A stretch of DNA of 64,000 nt from Rhodamnia argentea (Eukaryota > Streptophyta > Magnoliopsida > Myrtales > Myrtaceae): assembly GCF_020921035.1 (NCBI RefSeq), contig NC_063158.1:16598001-16662000 (forward strand), written 5' to 3'. Shown in pieces: positions 12,419 to 24,459 of the stretch. The notes under the pieces were generated by a model. The model was not told the DNA's origin, ran no database searches, and was given only the letters and a program-made list of their open reading frames with translations. How positions within the stretch are numbered: the first letter of the stretch is position 1; each line of letters opens with the position of its first letter. The translations under genes and the position numbers were made by a program.

Positions 12419-12708
12419 ATTCTCTAGTTCACTTGGACTTGCCCTTCCACTTGAAATCCAGACCGAAGTATAAGTTAAGCGGGTACTAGGAGGACCCTAC
12501 CCGCACAATTAATTTGCTTGATACGTCATAATAACAAATTAAACAGAAATTGGAAAACTCTTAGAACGACCAAGATCAAATAGAGTATCAAATCGAAGAA
12601 AATAATCTTTAATGATCATAGTAAGGCTAACCACGTAAAGAGTACCGTACGTTGCACCGGTTACTATTTTTATTATTAAGCAAAAAAAAAAAAAGTTTAT
12701 GCTAATAA

Positions 12709-13479
12709 GGCTCTATTTGTTTGGCGGAAAACAACTTGTAAGAAAATGTTTTCTGGATTTTTCGGCGTTTAGTTCCCGAAAAATAAGTTAGTCTAGGAAA
12801 ACATTTCCTATCCATAAAAAAAAAAAATATCCTTCAAAAGTGGGAAAAATGTTTCTGTTTCTGAGAAGATGAAAACATTTTTCCTCATATTTCTTCACTT
12901 CGCTTTTTCACATTCCTTTTCTTTTAATTTTTTTTTGTTTGAATTTCTTATTTTTTAGAATTTTCTTTTATTTTCTTTTCTCTTTTTTAACTTCCTTTGT
13001 CGGTCGCCGGCCACGGCAATGCCGACGGTCCGCCACTGGCAAGGCTGGACTTAGCCTCGCCTCACTCAAGGCTGGCGAGCTCAAGTCGAGCCTCATCGGC
13101 CTTGGGTGAGGCCGAGGCTTGCTCGTGGCCGATCGCCGGCCGCCGTCATGGCTGACAACCAGCTAAAGAAGAAAGAAGAAAAACAAAGAAGAGAAAAACA
13201 AAAAAGCAAGTTTAATAAGAAAATCATAAATAAAAAATTATTAAACAATTCGATTTTTTTAAATAGAAAAATTGTCCACATTAGCCTCGGCCACGTCAGC
13301 AATTTTCGACCAAAAGACAATATAGAAAATCAAATTAGATCTTTCTTACCAAACAATGACAAATATTTTTCAATTCATTTTCAGGTTTCAACCAAACGTT
13401 GTAAAGTATTGTCATTTTCCTGGAAATTGACTTTCTTAAAAATATTTTTTAGAAATATATCCGCTAAACAAAGGGAGCC
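12709..13479. mobile_element. Tourist-like foldback element A, unit 2
   Basis: Collinear copy of the 5423-6178 element. Here both flanks read TAA (12706-12708 and 13480-13482), a perfect 3-bp target duplication that supports a PIF/Harbinger-type origin. Confidence 0.6.
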
Positions 13480-14121
13480 TAAAGCTTCGATTAACATGAT
13501 GGTATCCAATTTTAGCTTCCGACCAAAAAAGTGACATTCCATTTTATCCCAGCTAAAACATCGTGTAACTTCAACTATTCGAAATTTTCAACTGTGATCA
13601 TGATGATTCAAACAAAAACAAAATCGACTCAGGTTAAACATAGTTGACCCGACCCAACTAGTAAATTATTTGAGCAATGTCAGAGATACTATGATTTGTT
13701 TACAAAATTAATTTATTAAGTGATGCAGTGTTCGGTAGGCTTTCGTTTGCATTAGTGGCTTTTTAAGCAAGCAACCAACTTTTGTCATGAACAATTTCCG
13801 GAGATGAATCTTAGTATGTCTATGATGTTCAAATTGTTCCCATTCATTGCATTTATAACACGGGATCACATTAATTTTTATACTTCTCCAATGACTAACA
13901 AGACGGGATATATGTGTATGTTTCAAGTTTTCAATTGTAAATCAAACGAAAACAGATAAAGAAGCTTATTTCCATGTTGGGTAAAAAGGATTAAAACAGC
14001 ACGTTGATTCGGTTATTTTGTGTGTTGCAAAAAGACCACCCATTCCCTATTTTCAAAGCTGGTTTGGGTGGATTATCGGGTTCAAGCTCATTTTTTTTTT
14101 TTTTGGATCTACTTAAATTTA

Positions 14122-14802
14122 GGCTCCGTATATTTCACGAAAAATGGGATGTTTTCGAAAAATGTTTTCTAGAAAGTCATTTTCTAAGAACATGATCATA
14201 TTTTCTGGTATTTGACTAAGACTTAAAAAGAAATGAAAAACGATTTCCTTCGTTTGGAAAAGAATTAATTTTCCCGGAAAAATTATTAAATATTTTGAAT
14301 TTTCAATTATTTTATATTTTTGGAATGCAAATTTAATTTTTAATTACTTTTTAAAAAAAGTTGTCTTCTTTTTTGCCTTCTTTCTTCTTTAATTTCTTCC
14401 TCAGCCGATCATTTGCCACGATGAGGGTCGACAAGCTTAGGCCGAGCCTCGCTGGATTTGGCCGAGGCTCGGCATTGCTCTAGTGAAAAAATTAAAGAAA
14501 GTAATTAAAAAATAAAAAATGCTTTTTATTAAAAAATTAAAAGTAAAATAAAAATTTCAAATTTATAAAAAACATATGAAAAATGAAACGAAAGTAACAA
14601 AATAATTAAAATAAAAAAGATGTGAAAGAGAGGAGGAAGGAAAAATGAGAAAAATGTTTTCCGCTTTTCAAAAAGAGGAAAACATTTTCCCCACTTTTGA
14701 AGGATTTTTTTCATAGGGGAAAATATTTTCCATGACTAGCTTATTTTTCAGAAACCAATAGCTGAAATATCCAAACAACGTTTTCCGGGAAATGACAGAG
14801 CC
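14122..14802. mobile_element. Foldback element B, unit 2
   Basis: Collinear copy of the element at 6816-7513, with the same palindromic arms and GC-rich core. It predates the segmental duplication. Confidence 0.5.
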
Positions 14803-15986
14803 CAAGTTCCCAAAATTTTCAAATTGCTTTAAAGCCAATGGGCTTCTAGATTCCCGTATGAAAAACATGAGACCCCATGTTGGGTGCAAAATGACTAGCT
14901 ATTATGGAGTTAAGTACACTATTTATCCTTTTAACTCGTATCATCAGCTGTGGAAATGGATCTTAAAACTTCTTGTCTTGCGATCAAATCTCCTAAGTTG
15001 ACTAGTTTTTCTTTCTCAGTGTCAAAAAAGGAGAGTCGACAAAGGTATTGTCTTTAAGTGCATGATTTATTTACACTTTCTGAGGATAACAACCTACGGG
15101 AATTAAAAATTAAAAATTATTGTTAAAGGAACTAAGAAAGAAATGTCCCAAATAGTCGCATGAGGCATGGGGCCTGGGAGAGCCCTCGCCCTTGAGTATA
15201 CGAGTCTTTTGAGATTGTCATGTGGCTTTTATACATTATCGGTAAACCAAATGCGCTCGTACTCTTAGGAAAGTATCCTAATGGTCCTTTTCAAAGAGAT
15301 GTTTCTGACCCAAAAGGTTGGATGTGGCATCTTCTTTTCGAGAAGGGAGGGTCGCGAAAAGCATGTCTATGATATTCAAATTATTTCCATTCAAAGCATT
15401 TATAATACATGATCATAGAATTTGATACCTCTTCCATGACTAACAAGACAGAATGTTGTGTAACTTTGAATGTTTCAAATTTTCAACTATTCAAATGGAA
15501 AAAAGATGGATAAGCCTATCCTCATGTCGGGTCGAACAAGTTTAAAACAGGTTAACTCGACCTAGCCCTACTCAGAAATTCACAGGTCATGGCATTTCTT
15601 TGCAATTGCTTGGAGGACTTGAAACTTCTTGTGTTGCGATCAAATCTTCCAAGTTGGTTAGTTTTTTTTCTTTCACACGGCCACAAAAAGAGGGTTGAGA
15701 AGGTATTGTTTTTGAGTGCGTGATTTCCTTACAAACACATAAAGGAACTCTCACGATCACGTGGATTGCACACTTTCTGAGGATAACAACCTAAAACAAG
15801 GTTGCTATCTATACAAACTTACAAAGTTGTCAACATCATTCCAAAGGGGACAATGAAGTGATGTCGCCATCCTAGATGAAGCAAAATCTTAGTCAAAAAA
15901 CATGATTATGACTTTATGAGATAGTAATATAGGGAAAGCTAATATTCATCTATGCTCAGTCGAGCAGTAATCCATTGGACTCATCA

Positions 15987-17530
15987 TCAGAAAGGCTTCA
16001 ATGAACTGGCGATGTCAATGACGAATCGATACTTAACGTCTGCTTTTAGTAGACGCTCCATGGCGGTGTTCACAGAATTCATAGGAATAAGTTCAATATC
16101 CGCGACTATGTTGTGCTTCGCTGCAAAATCAATCATCTCTTGCGTCTCCTTTATCCCTCCAATGCAACTTCCTCCCACAATCTTTCTACCTGTCATTGGT
16201 CTTATTCGTTAACATTTTGCATTCGTGAAACTCAGAATTAATCATCTACTAAAACTAAAAAGCTTTAAAATATCATCTTAGACACCAATAATGAAGGTAG
16301 TCTTTTCCAAGAAGTGCTACAAAACTCAAAAGACTTGCTTAGGCTTACCCATGAGGAGTGGGAAAGCAAGTAGCTCAAGCGGCTTCTCTGGTGCGCCAAC
16401 CATGACGAGCTTTCCATTAGTCTTCAAGAGACCAATCAAAGGCAAAAGAGCATGCACAGCTGAAACTGTGTCAATGATACCGTCCATTGTGCCCATCGCA
16501 AGCTGCAGTTAATAAGAAAAAATAACATCAATATACATTCGGTTAACCTTATCCCTATACATCACAAAAGAAAATAATATGTCGTGATTATAACTTACTT
16601 CCATCTCTTCTGTATTACGGCTAACCAAGAATGCATCGGCTCCCAAATGGTCCATGGCTTCCTTCTTTTTGTTCGGTGAGGTACTAATGACGGTAACTTT
16701 GAGGCCCATGGCCTTAGCAAACTTCACAGCCATGTGCCCGAGCCCACCAAGCCCAACCACCCCTAAATGCGTCCCAACCTTGTCAAGCTCATAGTACTTC
16801 AACGGACTGTAAACAGTGATCCCAGCACAAAGGAGAGGAGCACCACCGTCGAGAGGCACGTTGTCCGGGATTTTAATCACGAAATGCTCATCCGATACCA
16901 TGATGTCCGAGTAGCCACCATAGGTGGTGGTTCCATCGTAGTACTTTGCACCATATGTCAAGATCATCTTCGGACAGTAATTTTCAAGATGGTCTTTGCA
17001 ATTTGCACATGAATGACATGATCCAACCATACACCCAACACCTACTTTGTCCCCGACTTTGAATTTTGTCACTTTAGTGCCCACTTCGGTGACCACTCCT
17101 ACAATCTCATGCCTACATATAATGGCCAATTACCATGATTATTGGCTCAAACATGTCAATTTATATATATAAGAGAATCGAAAAGGATGATGTTTTTGAA
17201 AACACATACCCGGGTACTACGGGATAAGAAGTTATTCCCCATTCATTCTTGACATTGTGGAGATCGGAATGGCATATACCACAATACAACACCTTAAAAG
17301 TTACATCCTTTTCTCCGGTGGCCCTGTTAAAAAGAAAATCCTTAAATTTCGAGAAAAAGAGGTTCCCCTCTGTTGTATTTTTCGATGCACCATAAATGAG
17401 AATCGAAGAAATGAAAAATCAAGGCATGTTACCTTCTCGAGAACTTGAAGGGAGAAAGGTGTCCTGAAGAGTCTGTGGCTGCCCATCCAAAAGCCCGCAC
17501 TGGATGTTCATTCTTTGGTGACATTGCCAT
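15987..17530 (-). CDS. Cinnamyl alcohol dehydrogenase-like (class II CAD), copy 2
   Basis: Tandem paralogue of the 8737-10286 gene with identical structure: exons 17530-17433, 17323-17210, 17112-16599, 16502-16349, 16189-15987, 1083 nt, 360 residues. All zinc ligands, the structural zinc Cys cluster and the GLGGLG nucleotide-binding motif are conserved. Differences from copy 1 are few and spread out: the N-terminus ([18 protein letters not shown] against [18 protein letters not shown]), Ala to Gly before the LLCAGIT Cys, Asp-Tyr to Asn-Ser in the PMDYVNTAM motif near the C-terminus, and Asn to Ser in the last ten residues. Both copies look intact, so both could be expressed. Which substrate each uses is unknown. 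Confidence 0.93.
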
Positions 17531-17640
17531 ATCACTAAGCTTGAACGGCTTCAAATCTCAACTGGAAGAGAAATCGTGTAATCTGTGCGTTTTGAGATAG
17601 GAAGAGAAAGGTGATGGGATGGGGAGTGAGAAGCGAGGTG

Positions 17641-17648
17641 TATATATA
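17641..17648 (-). promoter_or_regulatory. TATA box of CAD copy 2
   Basis: TATATATA lies about 111 bp upstream of the ATG at 17530. The longer 5' leader compared with copy 1 comes from small indels between the two promoters. Confidence 0.7.
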
Positions 17649-17679
17649 GGGCTTGAGGAGATACAGGAAGGGGCGGTGA

Positions 17680-17755
17680 TGACGTACTTAGTGACTAGCG
17701 AGCAAGGCGGTGATGACGTACTTAGTGAGCAAAACATTGTGCGTCTTGTGCGTCA
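17680..17755 (-). promoter_or_regulatory. TGACG-motif cluster of CAD copy 2
   Basis: Same arrangement as in copy 1: TGACG at 17680-17684 and 17714-17718, and the reverse core at 17751-17755. Here the two repeats are more alike (both GGCGGTGATGACGTACTTAG), so the duplication in this promoter is either better preserved or was homogenised. Confidence 0.5.
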
Positions 17756-18604
17756 TCACGTCCTCCCATTTGTTTGACCAGTCAACCGTTTCGCTAAGTT
17801 CTCTATCTTTCTACTTGTGCCTGCTCTGCTCGCCAGCAGCCCAAAAAAGACAATATAAATCCTGCAGGTGTCGTTTTTCAACAGTTGTTGTAGACATTTA
17901 TATACCAATTTATTGAAGGATGAAAGTTTAACCCACGTTATTTCCAGGCCTCATTTTTTTTTTAAACTTTTTCTTTTACGATTCTACACATTCAACAATT
18001 CCAACGAGAATTAGGAAATCCCACAAAATCATGAATTTAGAAAGAACGATATTTTTTTTTGGTACGAGATTTCTTTAATATTAAAGACACCACACCGTAC
18101 ATCAAACGCCGAGGTATGCTTATAATAGTTCAACTCTTATCATGACATGGACGGGATTGATGAAGGCTTTCTTTATTGTTTGGGCAGGATGAAGTCCAAA
18201 AGGCAAGCTCGGGATAAAAAATCAAAGCAGTGTGCTATCAAACTCGCATAACTTTTGATCCGAAAAGAGTTTTAATACCCATAATATCAATCCGGAAAAC
18301 TCATCGCAAGTGCAAGTTATGGAGGAGCAAAACATCATTTTAAGTAATTACCTTTGTTGATAGTAATTACTTACTAAGAATATCAATTTTGATAGTTATC
18401 TTTCGTTATTATCTCGTAATGTCTAATGATAAAGCAAAAGAATATTATACTTATATATGTGAATATGGCATGATATGATTATAGGATATTCAACTCATTA
18501 TATCATCATATTGATCAGTGAGACGTAAAAAGCTCATGTATTCCAAGGCGAATATTATATTCATTTATTTATGTTGGTTCGAGCTTGCCGATTGTTTGTA
18601 CTTA

Positions 18605-19020
18605 TGCAATTCTGATTAAGCATATACTCGCCGAGGGAGACTTTGACCAGGCTCGTAAGACGTCCACATTTTTAATTGATGCAAGTGGACGGTTGGGATT
18701 ACTTCATCCGTTTTTTCATATGTTCTTAAAGGCATGTTTGATTTTGGTTTGGGCTTCCTCACATACAACACAGTACTGAATTTTTTCCATAAAATTTTCC
18801 AATGTAATCGATCCGATGGAGCAACCAGGTTGAACCAATTGACTCGCAGACTGGAATCTAATTGTGTCAAATGGATGGGTCGGGTTTGGGTCGGATCGAA
18901 TATGGTCGGACACATATTGATCCATTTAAAAGGTTTTGATGCATTTTCATACAATACAAATTTAACCAACCCAACTCATACTCGACCCAATCCTTGGTAC
19001 TTAAAGACTTTTGTATTTAA
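18605..19020. repeat. Dispersed repeat R1, unit 2
   Basis: Unit 2 counterpart of 11340-11760. Followed as in unit 1 by a CCGCC-rich tract (19130-19200) leading to the next unit. Confidence 0.6.
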
Positions 19021-19389
19021 TCAAATATGGAATACTTATTTATTATAATTTATTAAGAAAAATAATATTGATACAACACTTTCATGCAACTGAATTTTTT
19101 TTAATTTTTCTAAAAACTTTAAACTATTATTACCCGTTGCCCACCACCACCCGCTGTCACCCACCCCCGCCCGCCACCATCCTACGCCACCCACCGCCTC
19201 CAATTGTACAGTAGATAGTCCGCATCAACAAAAGAGTGATTGGGTCAAGCATCATAAGTATAAGGGAGCATGTCGACCAACGTCCGACTCTTACCGAAAA
19301 TGGACGAGTTAGAATCGGGAGGGGAGTGCGTGGTAAGAAGAGTGTGCTACCAGAGAGAGGTTGAGGTGGCCATGTCATGTCGATGATCA

Positions 19390-19755
19390 CTACCACGACC
19401 ACCGATCTCCTGCAATGCAAATGCAAATGCTCGAAATTAAGTGCCCGAGTCCGCCGGTAGGACTAGATAGCAGACAAGAAGCATCGGTGATGCTTAAACT
19501 AGTAGTATGGGGACTTTCATAACTGTGGTCTTGAGGAGGATGATGGTCCTGGTGGTGGTTGTCGGGAGAAGTGGCGATCATCATGATCCGAAGCAACTCC
19601 TCCAGCGCCAACTCTGATGCGCTTCTCTTCATCTTCTCAGCTCCTCCTGCTTTTCCCTTCTCCACATTCTCTAGTTCACTTGGACTTCCCACTCCACTTG
19701 AAATCCAGATCGAAGTATCGGTTAAGCAGGTACCAGGAGGACTAGGAGGGTCCAA
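19390..19755 (-). pseudogene. bZIP (group C, bZIP9-like) N-terminal exon fragment, copy 3
   Basis: This is the longest open version (121 codons). It includes an upstream part (SPSELENVEKGKAGG) before MKRSASELALEELL. Like the other two it lacks the DNA-binding and zipper exons. It lies in the partial third duplication unit. Confidence 0.45.
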
Positions 19756-19769
19756 AGTCTTGCCCTACC
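19404..19769. repeat. Segmental tandem duplication, partial unit 3
   Basis: Only the first 366 bp of the unit (the bZIP-fragment block) recur here. Homology to unit 1 stops after the tract matching 5199-5220, and a small Mutator-like element follows 10 bp later. Confidence 0.85.
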
Positions 19770-19779
19770 CTCCCGCCTT

Positions 19780-20175
19780 GGGAAAAGTACATTAGAAGTG
19801 CCATAACTTTTGTGCGGCATTCACTTAAGTGCTATAACTTTCAAAACGTTCACTTAAGTGCCATAACTTTTAAAAATTGTTCACTTGAGTGCCATGTTGA
19901 CGTGGCAGCAGAAAAAGCTGACTTGGCAGCCGGAAAAGTTACTGTAAATGCCGAAAAAGTTACTGTAGCACGCGCGGAAAAGTTACTGTAGACACCGGAA
20001 AGATGACGTGGCACGCCGGAAAAGTTCTTGTAGCACTCAAGTGAACGATTTTGCTCTACGTAGCACTCAAGTGAACGATTTTTGAAAGTTATAGCACTTA
20101 AGTGAACGTTTTGAAAGTTATGGCACTCAAGTGAACGCCATACAAAAGTTATGACACTTCTAGTATACTTTTCCC
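19780..20175. mobile_element. Small Mutator-like non-autonomous element (MITE) 1
   Basis: 396 bp with long terminal inverted repeats (over 100 bp each) starting GGGAAAAGTAC and containing repeated AAGTGCCATAACTTTTG and CACTTAAGTG motifs. The flanks are TCCCGCCTT (19771-19779) and TCCTGCCTT (20176-20184), a 9-bp target duplication with one mismatch, as expected for Mutator-like elements. No coding sequence. Confidence 0.75.
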
Positions 20176-20204
20176 TCCTGCCTTTATAAGAGGGTCCACC
20201 AGGG

Positions 20205-20320
20205 GAGGCAGCAGCGCTGGCGGTGTGCGGCGGTTGGCGCCGGGCAGTGGTGGACGGCGAAGGTGGGCGGCGGCGGTTGGCGGCGGTTGGCGGCAGGCGG
20301 TTGTGGGTGGCTTCTTTCTT
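20205..20320. repeat. GGCGGTTGGCGG-type GC-rich minisatellite
   Basis: Degenerate repeats of GGCGG/GGTTGGCGG in an otherwise AT-rich region. The proline-rich open frame on the minus strand (20149-20409) is a consequence of this composition. Confidence 0.55.
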
Positions 20321-20409
20321 TTACCTATAAAAAAAAATATAAAATATAAGACCAATATAATTGAGGCCCATTTACAAGTGATACTTGGAATGCCGTAGGT
20401 CACGGGCAA

Positions 20410-20961
20410 AAAATGTATAAAAAATGAGTTAAATTAAAATCCATATTTGAATAGGCTTTATAAGCTTAAACCTATTTTTTAAATGGAAGTTGCTAGCTTG
20501 ACGGTATTGCCAGTTATTTATGATCACATAATCTTCAAATCAATGTGTTCTTTATGCGAAACACACAGTGATGGTGCGTGGATCTACGATTGAGATTTTA
20601 TCGTATGTGACAATACTATTAGGAAAGCATTTCCCTTTTTAAATTACTGAATCCATATATGATCCAAGTGAATAAAAGTGCTCACGAACTGCGGGCGAAC
20701 CCCACTTTGTTACGGTTCCCGCCACAACGTATGCTTCCCCCGCCTCTGCACGTACGGAGATCATGTGTGAGTCTAAAATCATACCTACGATGGGAAAATT
20801 TAATCACAGTTTGGCATCTCGTGTCGAGAAAAAAAGTAGGCCGAGGATTGAAGAAGCTTTTGGATTCATTGGACAAGAAACGTATCAAAGCAAATCAAGT
20901 GGTGTGTATCTATCGTTAATTGACGGCTGTATGGGCTAACTTGAGAGGATGCTCGTAGATT
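20410..20961. other. Intergenic, no gene seen
   Basis: Two overlapping open frames of 60-86 codons on opposite strands (20659-20919 and 20682-20888) have no recognisable motif. Nothing else is visible. Confidence 0.4.
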
Positions 20962-21374
20962 GGCTTAAATACACTACAAGTGTCAAAACTTGTGTACGAC
21001 GCTCACTTTAGTGTCAAAACTTTCAAAATGATCACTTAAGTGCCAAATTTTTTGAAAAATGATCACTTAAGTGTCAACTTTTTTTAAAAACGATCATTTA
21101 AGTGCTAATTTAAAAAAAAAACGATCACTTTAATGTCAACTCCACCGAACCACGTAAGCTCAAATATTAATAAAAATAACACGTGTCGGATTCCAAGTAA
21201 GCTACGTTAGCTCAAATTGGAGTTGACACTGAAGTGATCATTTTTAAAAGAAGTTGACACTTAAGTGATCGTTTTTTTTTTTTAAAAGTTGGCATTTAAG
21301 TAATCACTTTGAAAGTTTTGACACTAAAGTGAGCGCCGTACACAAGTTTTGGCACTTCTAGTATTCTTTAACCC
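20962..21374. mobile_element. Small Mutator-like non-autonomous element (MITE) 2
   Basis: 413 bp with inverted ends GGCTTAAATACACTACAAGTG and (complement) GGGTTAAAGAATACTAGAAGTG. Arms are built from CACTTAAGTG/CACTTTAGTG and GTCAAAACTT motifs. A perfect 9-bp target duplication TCGTAGATT flanks it (20953-20961 and 21375-21383). Same family as the elements at 19780 and 40052 but more diverged. Confidence 0.8.
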
Positions 21375-21383
21375 TCGTAGATT

Positions 21384-21640
21384 GGTTGAAGGAGGCTTCG
21401 ACACATTTTTAATGGATGCATATGGACGGCTGGGATCAGTTCATCATTCTTTCGATGGCGTTCCGAAATGAACGTGCCTTTATATGTAGAGTTACTTTCT
21501 TCGTAAATTTTTCAAATTGACGAGACGATTCAATTGGTTGAAACGGTTGACCCGACCCGCAAATCGAAAACCAAATTGGATCTTTGATTGGTCCGAGTTT
21601 AAAGTCGATAGCCCCTTTTATATCCACCCTTTAGTGGAAT
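21384..21640. repeat. Dispersed repeat R1, diverged third copy
   Basis: Matches the R1 core (GATGCA.ATGGACGG.TGGGAT, and the later GACCCGACC stretch) with many substitutions. It follows directly after the small Mutator-like element at 20962-21374, whose 9-bp target duplication lies in the left edge of this block. Confidence 0.5.
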
Positions 21641-22109
21641 ACAGGTTAGTTGGGATAGATATTGTTGTGGCCAATAATCTAAAAGGATTGTTTTTTATTA
21701 TCATAAAGAATTGATTTGTCACACAATAAGTACAAATGTGAAACATAAAATGATTCTTCAATATTTGGATTTTTAATTGCAAAATATATTTAAAGGCCCA
21801 TCAACAAAGCAGAGCGGAAAAATCATAGAAGACGCATGAGTGGATTGATTTGGAAATATTTAATAAAAGAAAAATCCTATACTTAAAAGATAAGTTGGAA
21901 AAAAAAAGAGGAAATTTTATCTTCGATTGGATCACCATTTACAAATTTTTTTCTGCAAGGTATATGTATAAGCAAATTACAAGACCGGGCGGATCAATCA
22001 CAGAACGACATGTGTTGCATCGTGGTAGAAGTTGGGGAATTTCTCTCTTGACATGGCCACTTTTTAGCATTTCTCAAGATTTACTACATGTTCACATGTC
22101 TTCCGGGCA

Positions 22110-22640
22110 TCCCCCATCCAACTATATTAACGTAGTCTTAACAAGCATTGTGAGGTCGATGATGACTATATAACACAATACTACGCTCTCTTATATTAGG
22201 CATGATCATGGTTCAAATTCAAAATGGGCTGTCATCCTTCGATGGTCTGTGTATAATTTTTTAACACAAGTATCGATCTCCCGACGTGCGTAAAGTCAAT
22301 ATTTGTATCGCGTAGCTGATTTTCAAAACAATGGGTTGACGAGCAAATTACAGAGCTATTGATTGTCGCAAGAGGAACAGACTTGAAAAGGAAGTCACTG
22401 TGAACTTTAAATAGTTGCGACTCTAACAACGTGATCACTCAAAAATCGTGACTTTTAGTTATGATTTCTAGAAATGGACGAACAAGGAAAGGAGGGGAAG
22501 GGGAAAATTAAAAGGGCGGAGTGAATTGGGTCAATTGTGAAAATTTACATGAGAGGGAAAATTTCAAAATTTTGCTAAGCCCCTTTTCAAGTTCCTCCTC
22601 CTCTCAGAACAAAGCATGAATTTTGAAGAGTAATCCTAAC
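22110..22640. repeat. Dispersed repeat R2, copy 1
   Basis: Non-coding block that recurs at 43995-44492 plus 52891-53010, where the second copy is split by a large insertion. This copy gives the unsplit sequence across the insertion site (CTCCTCCTCTCAGAACAAAGC near 22600). It is followed by a GC-rich GGCCGACGAG tract (22690-22770) and ATTGGCAAA motifs (22920-23010) that are also seen near 43700-43970. Confidence 0.65.
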
Positions 22641-23019
22641 CACTAATTTAGAATTGTTATGGGCGTAAGGTAATATCACAAATAGAAATTTTTATGGGCC
22701 CTCAGCTGCCACCGGCAAGGGCATGGCAGCCCTCACCTAGTGGCCGACGAGCGGACAACGACCGTAGGCCACCGAAGGAGAAAAAAACAAAGAAAAGAAA
22801 AGAAAAAAAAGGAAAAATAAGAAATATATATAATATTAATAGAATAAAAAAAAGTTAAAATTTGTCTACGTCGGCGCCGACTGTACCGCGTAAAACAACC
22901 GGTGTCCACGTCAACGGTTTCTAGCCAAAATTGACGAGATGGGCTCAATTAGCAAAACATGAAAAGACTTAGAACTCAATTGGCAAAAATATAATAGGCA
23001 TAGAAATTTTTGGATAATT

Positions 23020-24340
23020 TTCCCTATCACATGGGTTATGATAGTTTGTGACTTAAGGGAAAGAGATGGTGAAGAATAGCATGTTTTGAGAATCTTCAAA
23101 AATTAAGTAGCGATAATTTTATTCGTTGAAAATGAATTAAATTGCTGTTTGGTAAAAGCCGAATTGTGAGTAGCGAATAACATTTGATTTCCCTGCAAAA
23201 CGTGGAATGGTGAATAACATTTAGGCTTTTAGAATGTAATGAGCAAGGTTTTATTTCCCATTTGGATGCCGTTTCTGTTGTATGAATTAACCAAAGCCAT
23301 TCTTACTTAGTGAATTAAGTGATTTTTTTACTTTATTTATTTATTCAATTCAAAACTAATTTTGATTATGAAACGTGCTTAATATTATTAAGTGCTGAAT
23401 ATTTAAGTTTTCGAGTCCTATTGAAATTATAAAACTGGCACTTAGGCGAATATCTTGAACCCAATTTGCGGGTATGCTCGACATGCCATTCTTAGCCTTT
23501 AGCAACAACAATGATGAGATCAACGCGGAGAAAACATTTTGCCAACGATAAGCAAACTTTATACATTTATAATCCAATTCTTAATCTCTGAGATTACCTT
23601 ATATTTTCTATTTGAGCATGCAAAACATGCACACTTTTTTCTTGGAGTTCTAGAAGTTGGGGAAGCGGCGGGGAGAAAATTCTCTAATGCCTTGTTCGAC
23701 ATTGTAATTTGGGATACATTGGATTTCATAAACACTACAAATCAGGCTAAATTATAATAATCAAACTGTCCCATTCTCACTTTCATAGTGCGCTTGCTTT
23801 GCTCTATGTTGCTACAAGGAGGGGCACCGGCTTTCACAAGTTTGTAATCTTATATCTCCAGACAGAGTACAAGAGGGCTCTTGATATGTATATATAACAT
23901 GCATGTCCTCAAACTTCACTGAAAAACATTGTAATTTTGGCTCACCATTCTCACAATGGAGCCAGAACACAGGAAGAAGTTGAAAGAGAGATACAACTTG
24001 GAAATTCTTGAAGAATTCATTGGGTATGAATTAGAAGGGAGATAAATTGGCTTTGGGGGTGAGGCATGCCTCAATATTGGAAGCATTTGAGGGAGCAAGG
24101 TCATGAATTTGGACATACATAGTTCAAAAGATTTACATTGTATGTGTGCTTTTTAGTATAGCTTATGTTTGGGTGCTTTTTGTTTTGCCTAATGTGATCT
24201 ATACCACAAGCTCGTTGTCGTTTTTTTTTTTTTTTGCTTCTTTTGTGGGTTTGGTTGCATGAGTAAATGTAAAACGATGGATCCATTGTGGGTTAATGTT
24301 TTATAGAAGTGATGGACAAAGTTAACTTTATTGTTGACAT
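23020..24340. other. Intergenic, no gene seen
   Basis: AT-rich. Short open frames at 23356-23577, 23539-23757 and 23916-24116 show no motif, splice-supported extension or repeated structure that would support a gene. Confidence 0.4.
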
Positions 24341-24348
24341 GGTATTTT

Positions 24349-24364
24349 TCTCTCTCTCTCTCTC
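24349..24364. repeat. (TC)n microsatellite
   Basis: Uninterrupted CT/TC dinucleotides followed by a CT-rich stretch to about 24455. Confidence 0.8.
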
Positions 24365-24459
24365 TTCTTTCTCTCCATATTCTTCTTCAACTTGCAGTCA
24401 TGGGTAAGGTTTGATCCTGTCTCACCCTCTCCTCCCCTCCTTCTCTTGTAGTTATTATT

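Larger units (their letters stand above)
12151..19403. repeat. Segmental tandem duplication, unit 2 (CAD locus)
   Basis: Second full unit, collinear with 4852-12150, including the second CAD gene and both foldback elements at matching positions. Both foldback insertions therefore predate the duplication. At the unit start the short GCAAAT repeat has three copies here against two in units 1 and 3. Confidence 0.9.
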
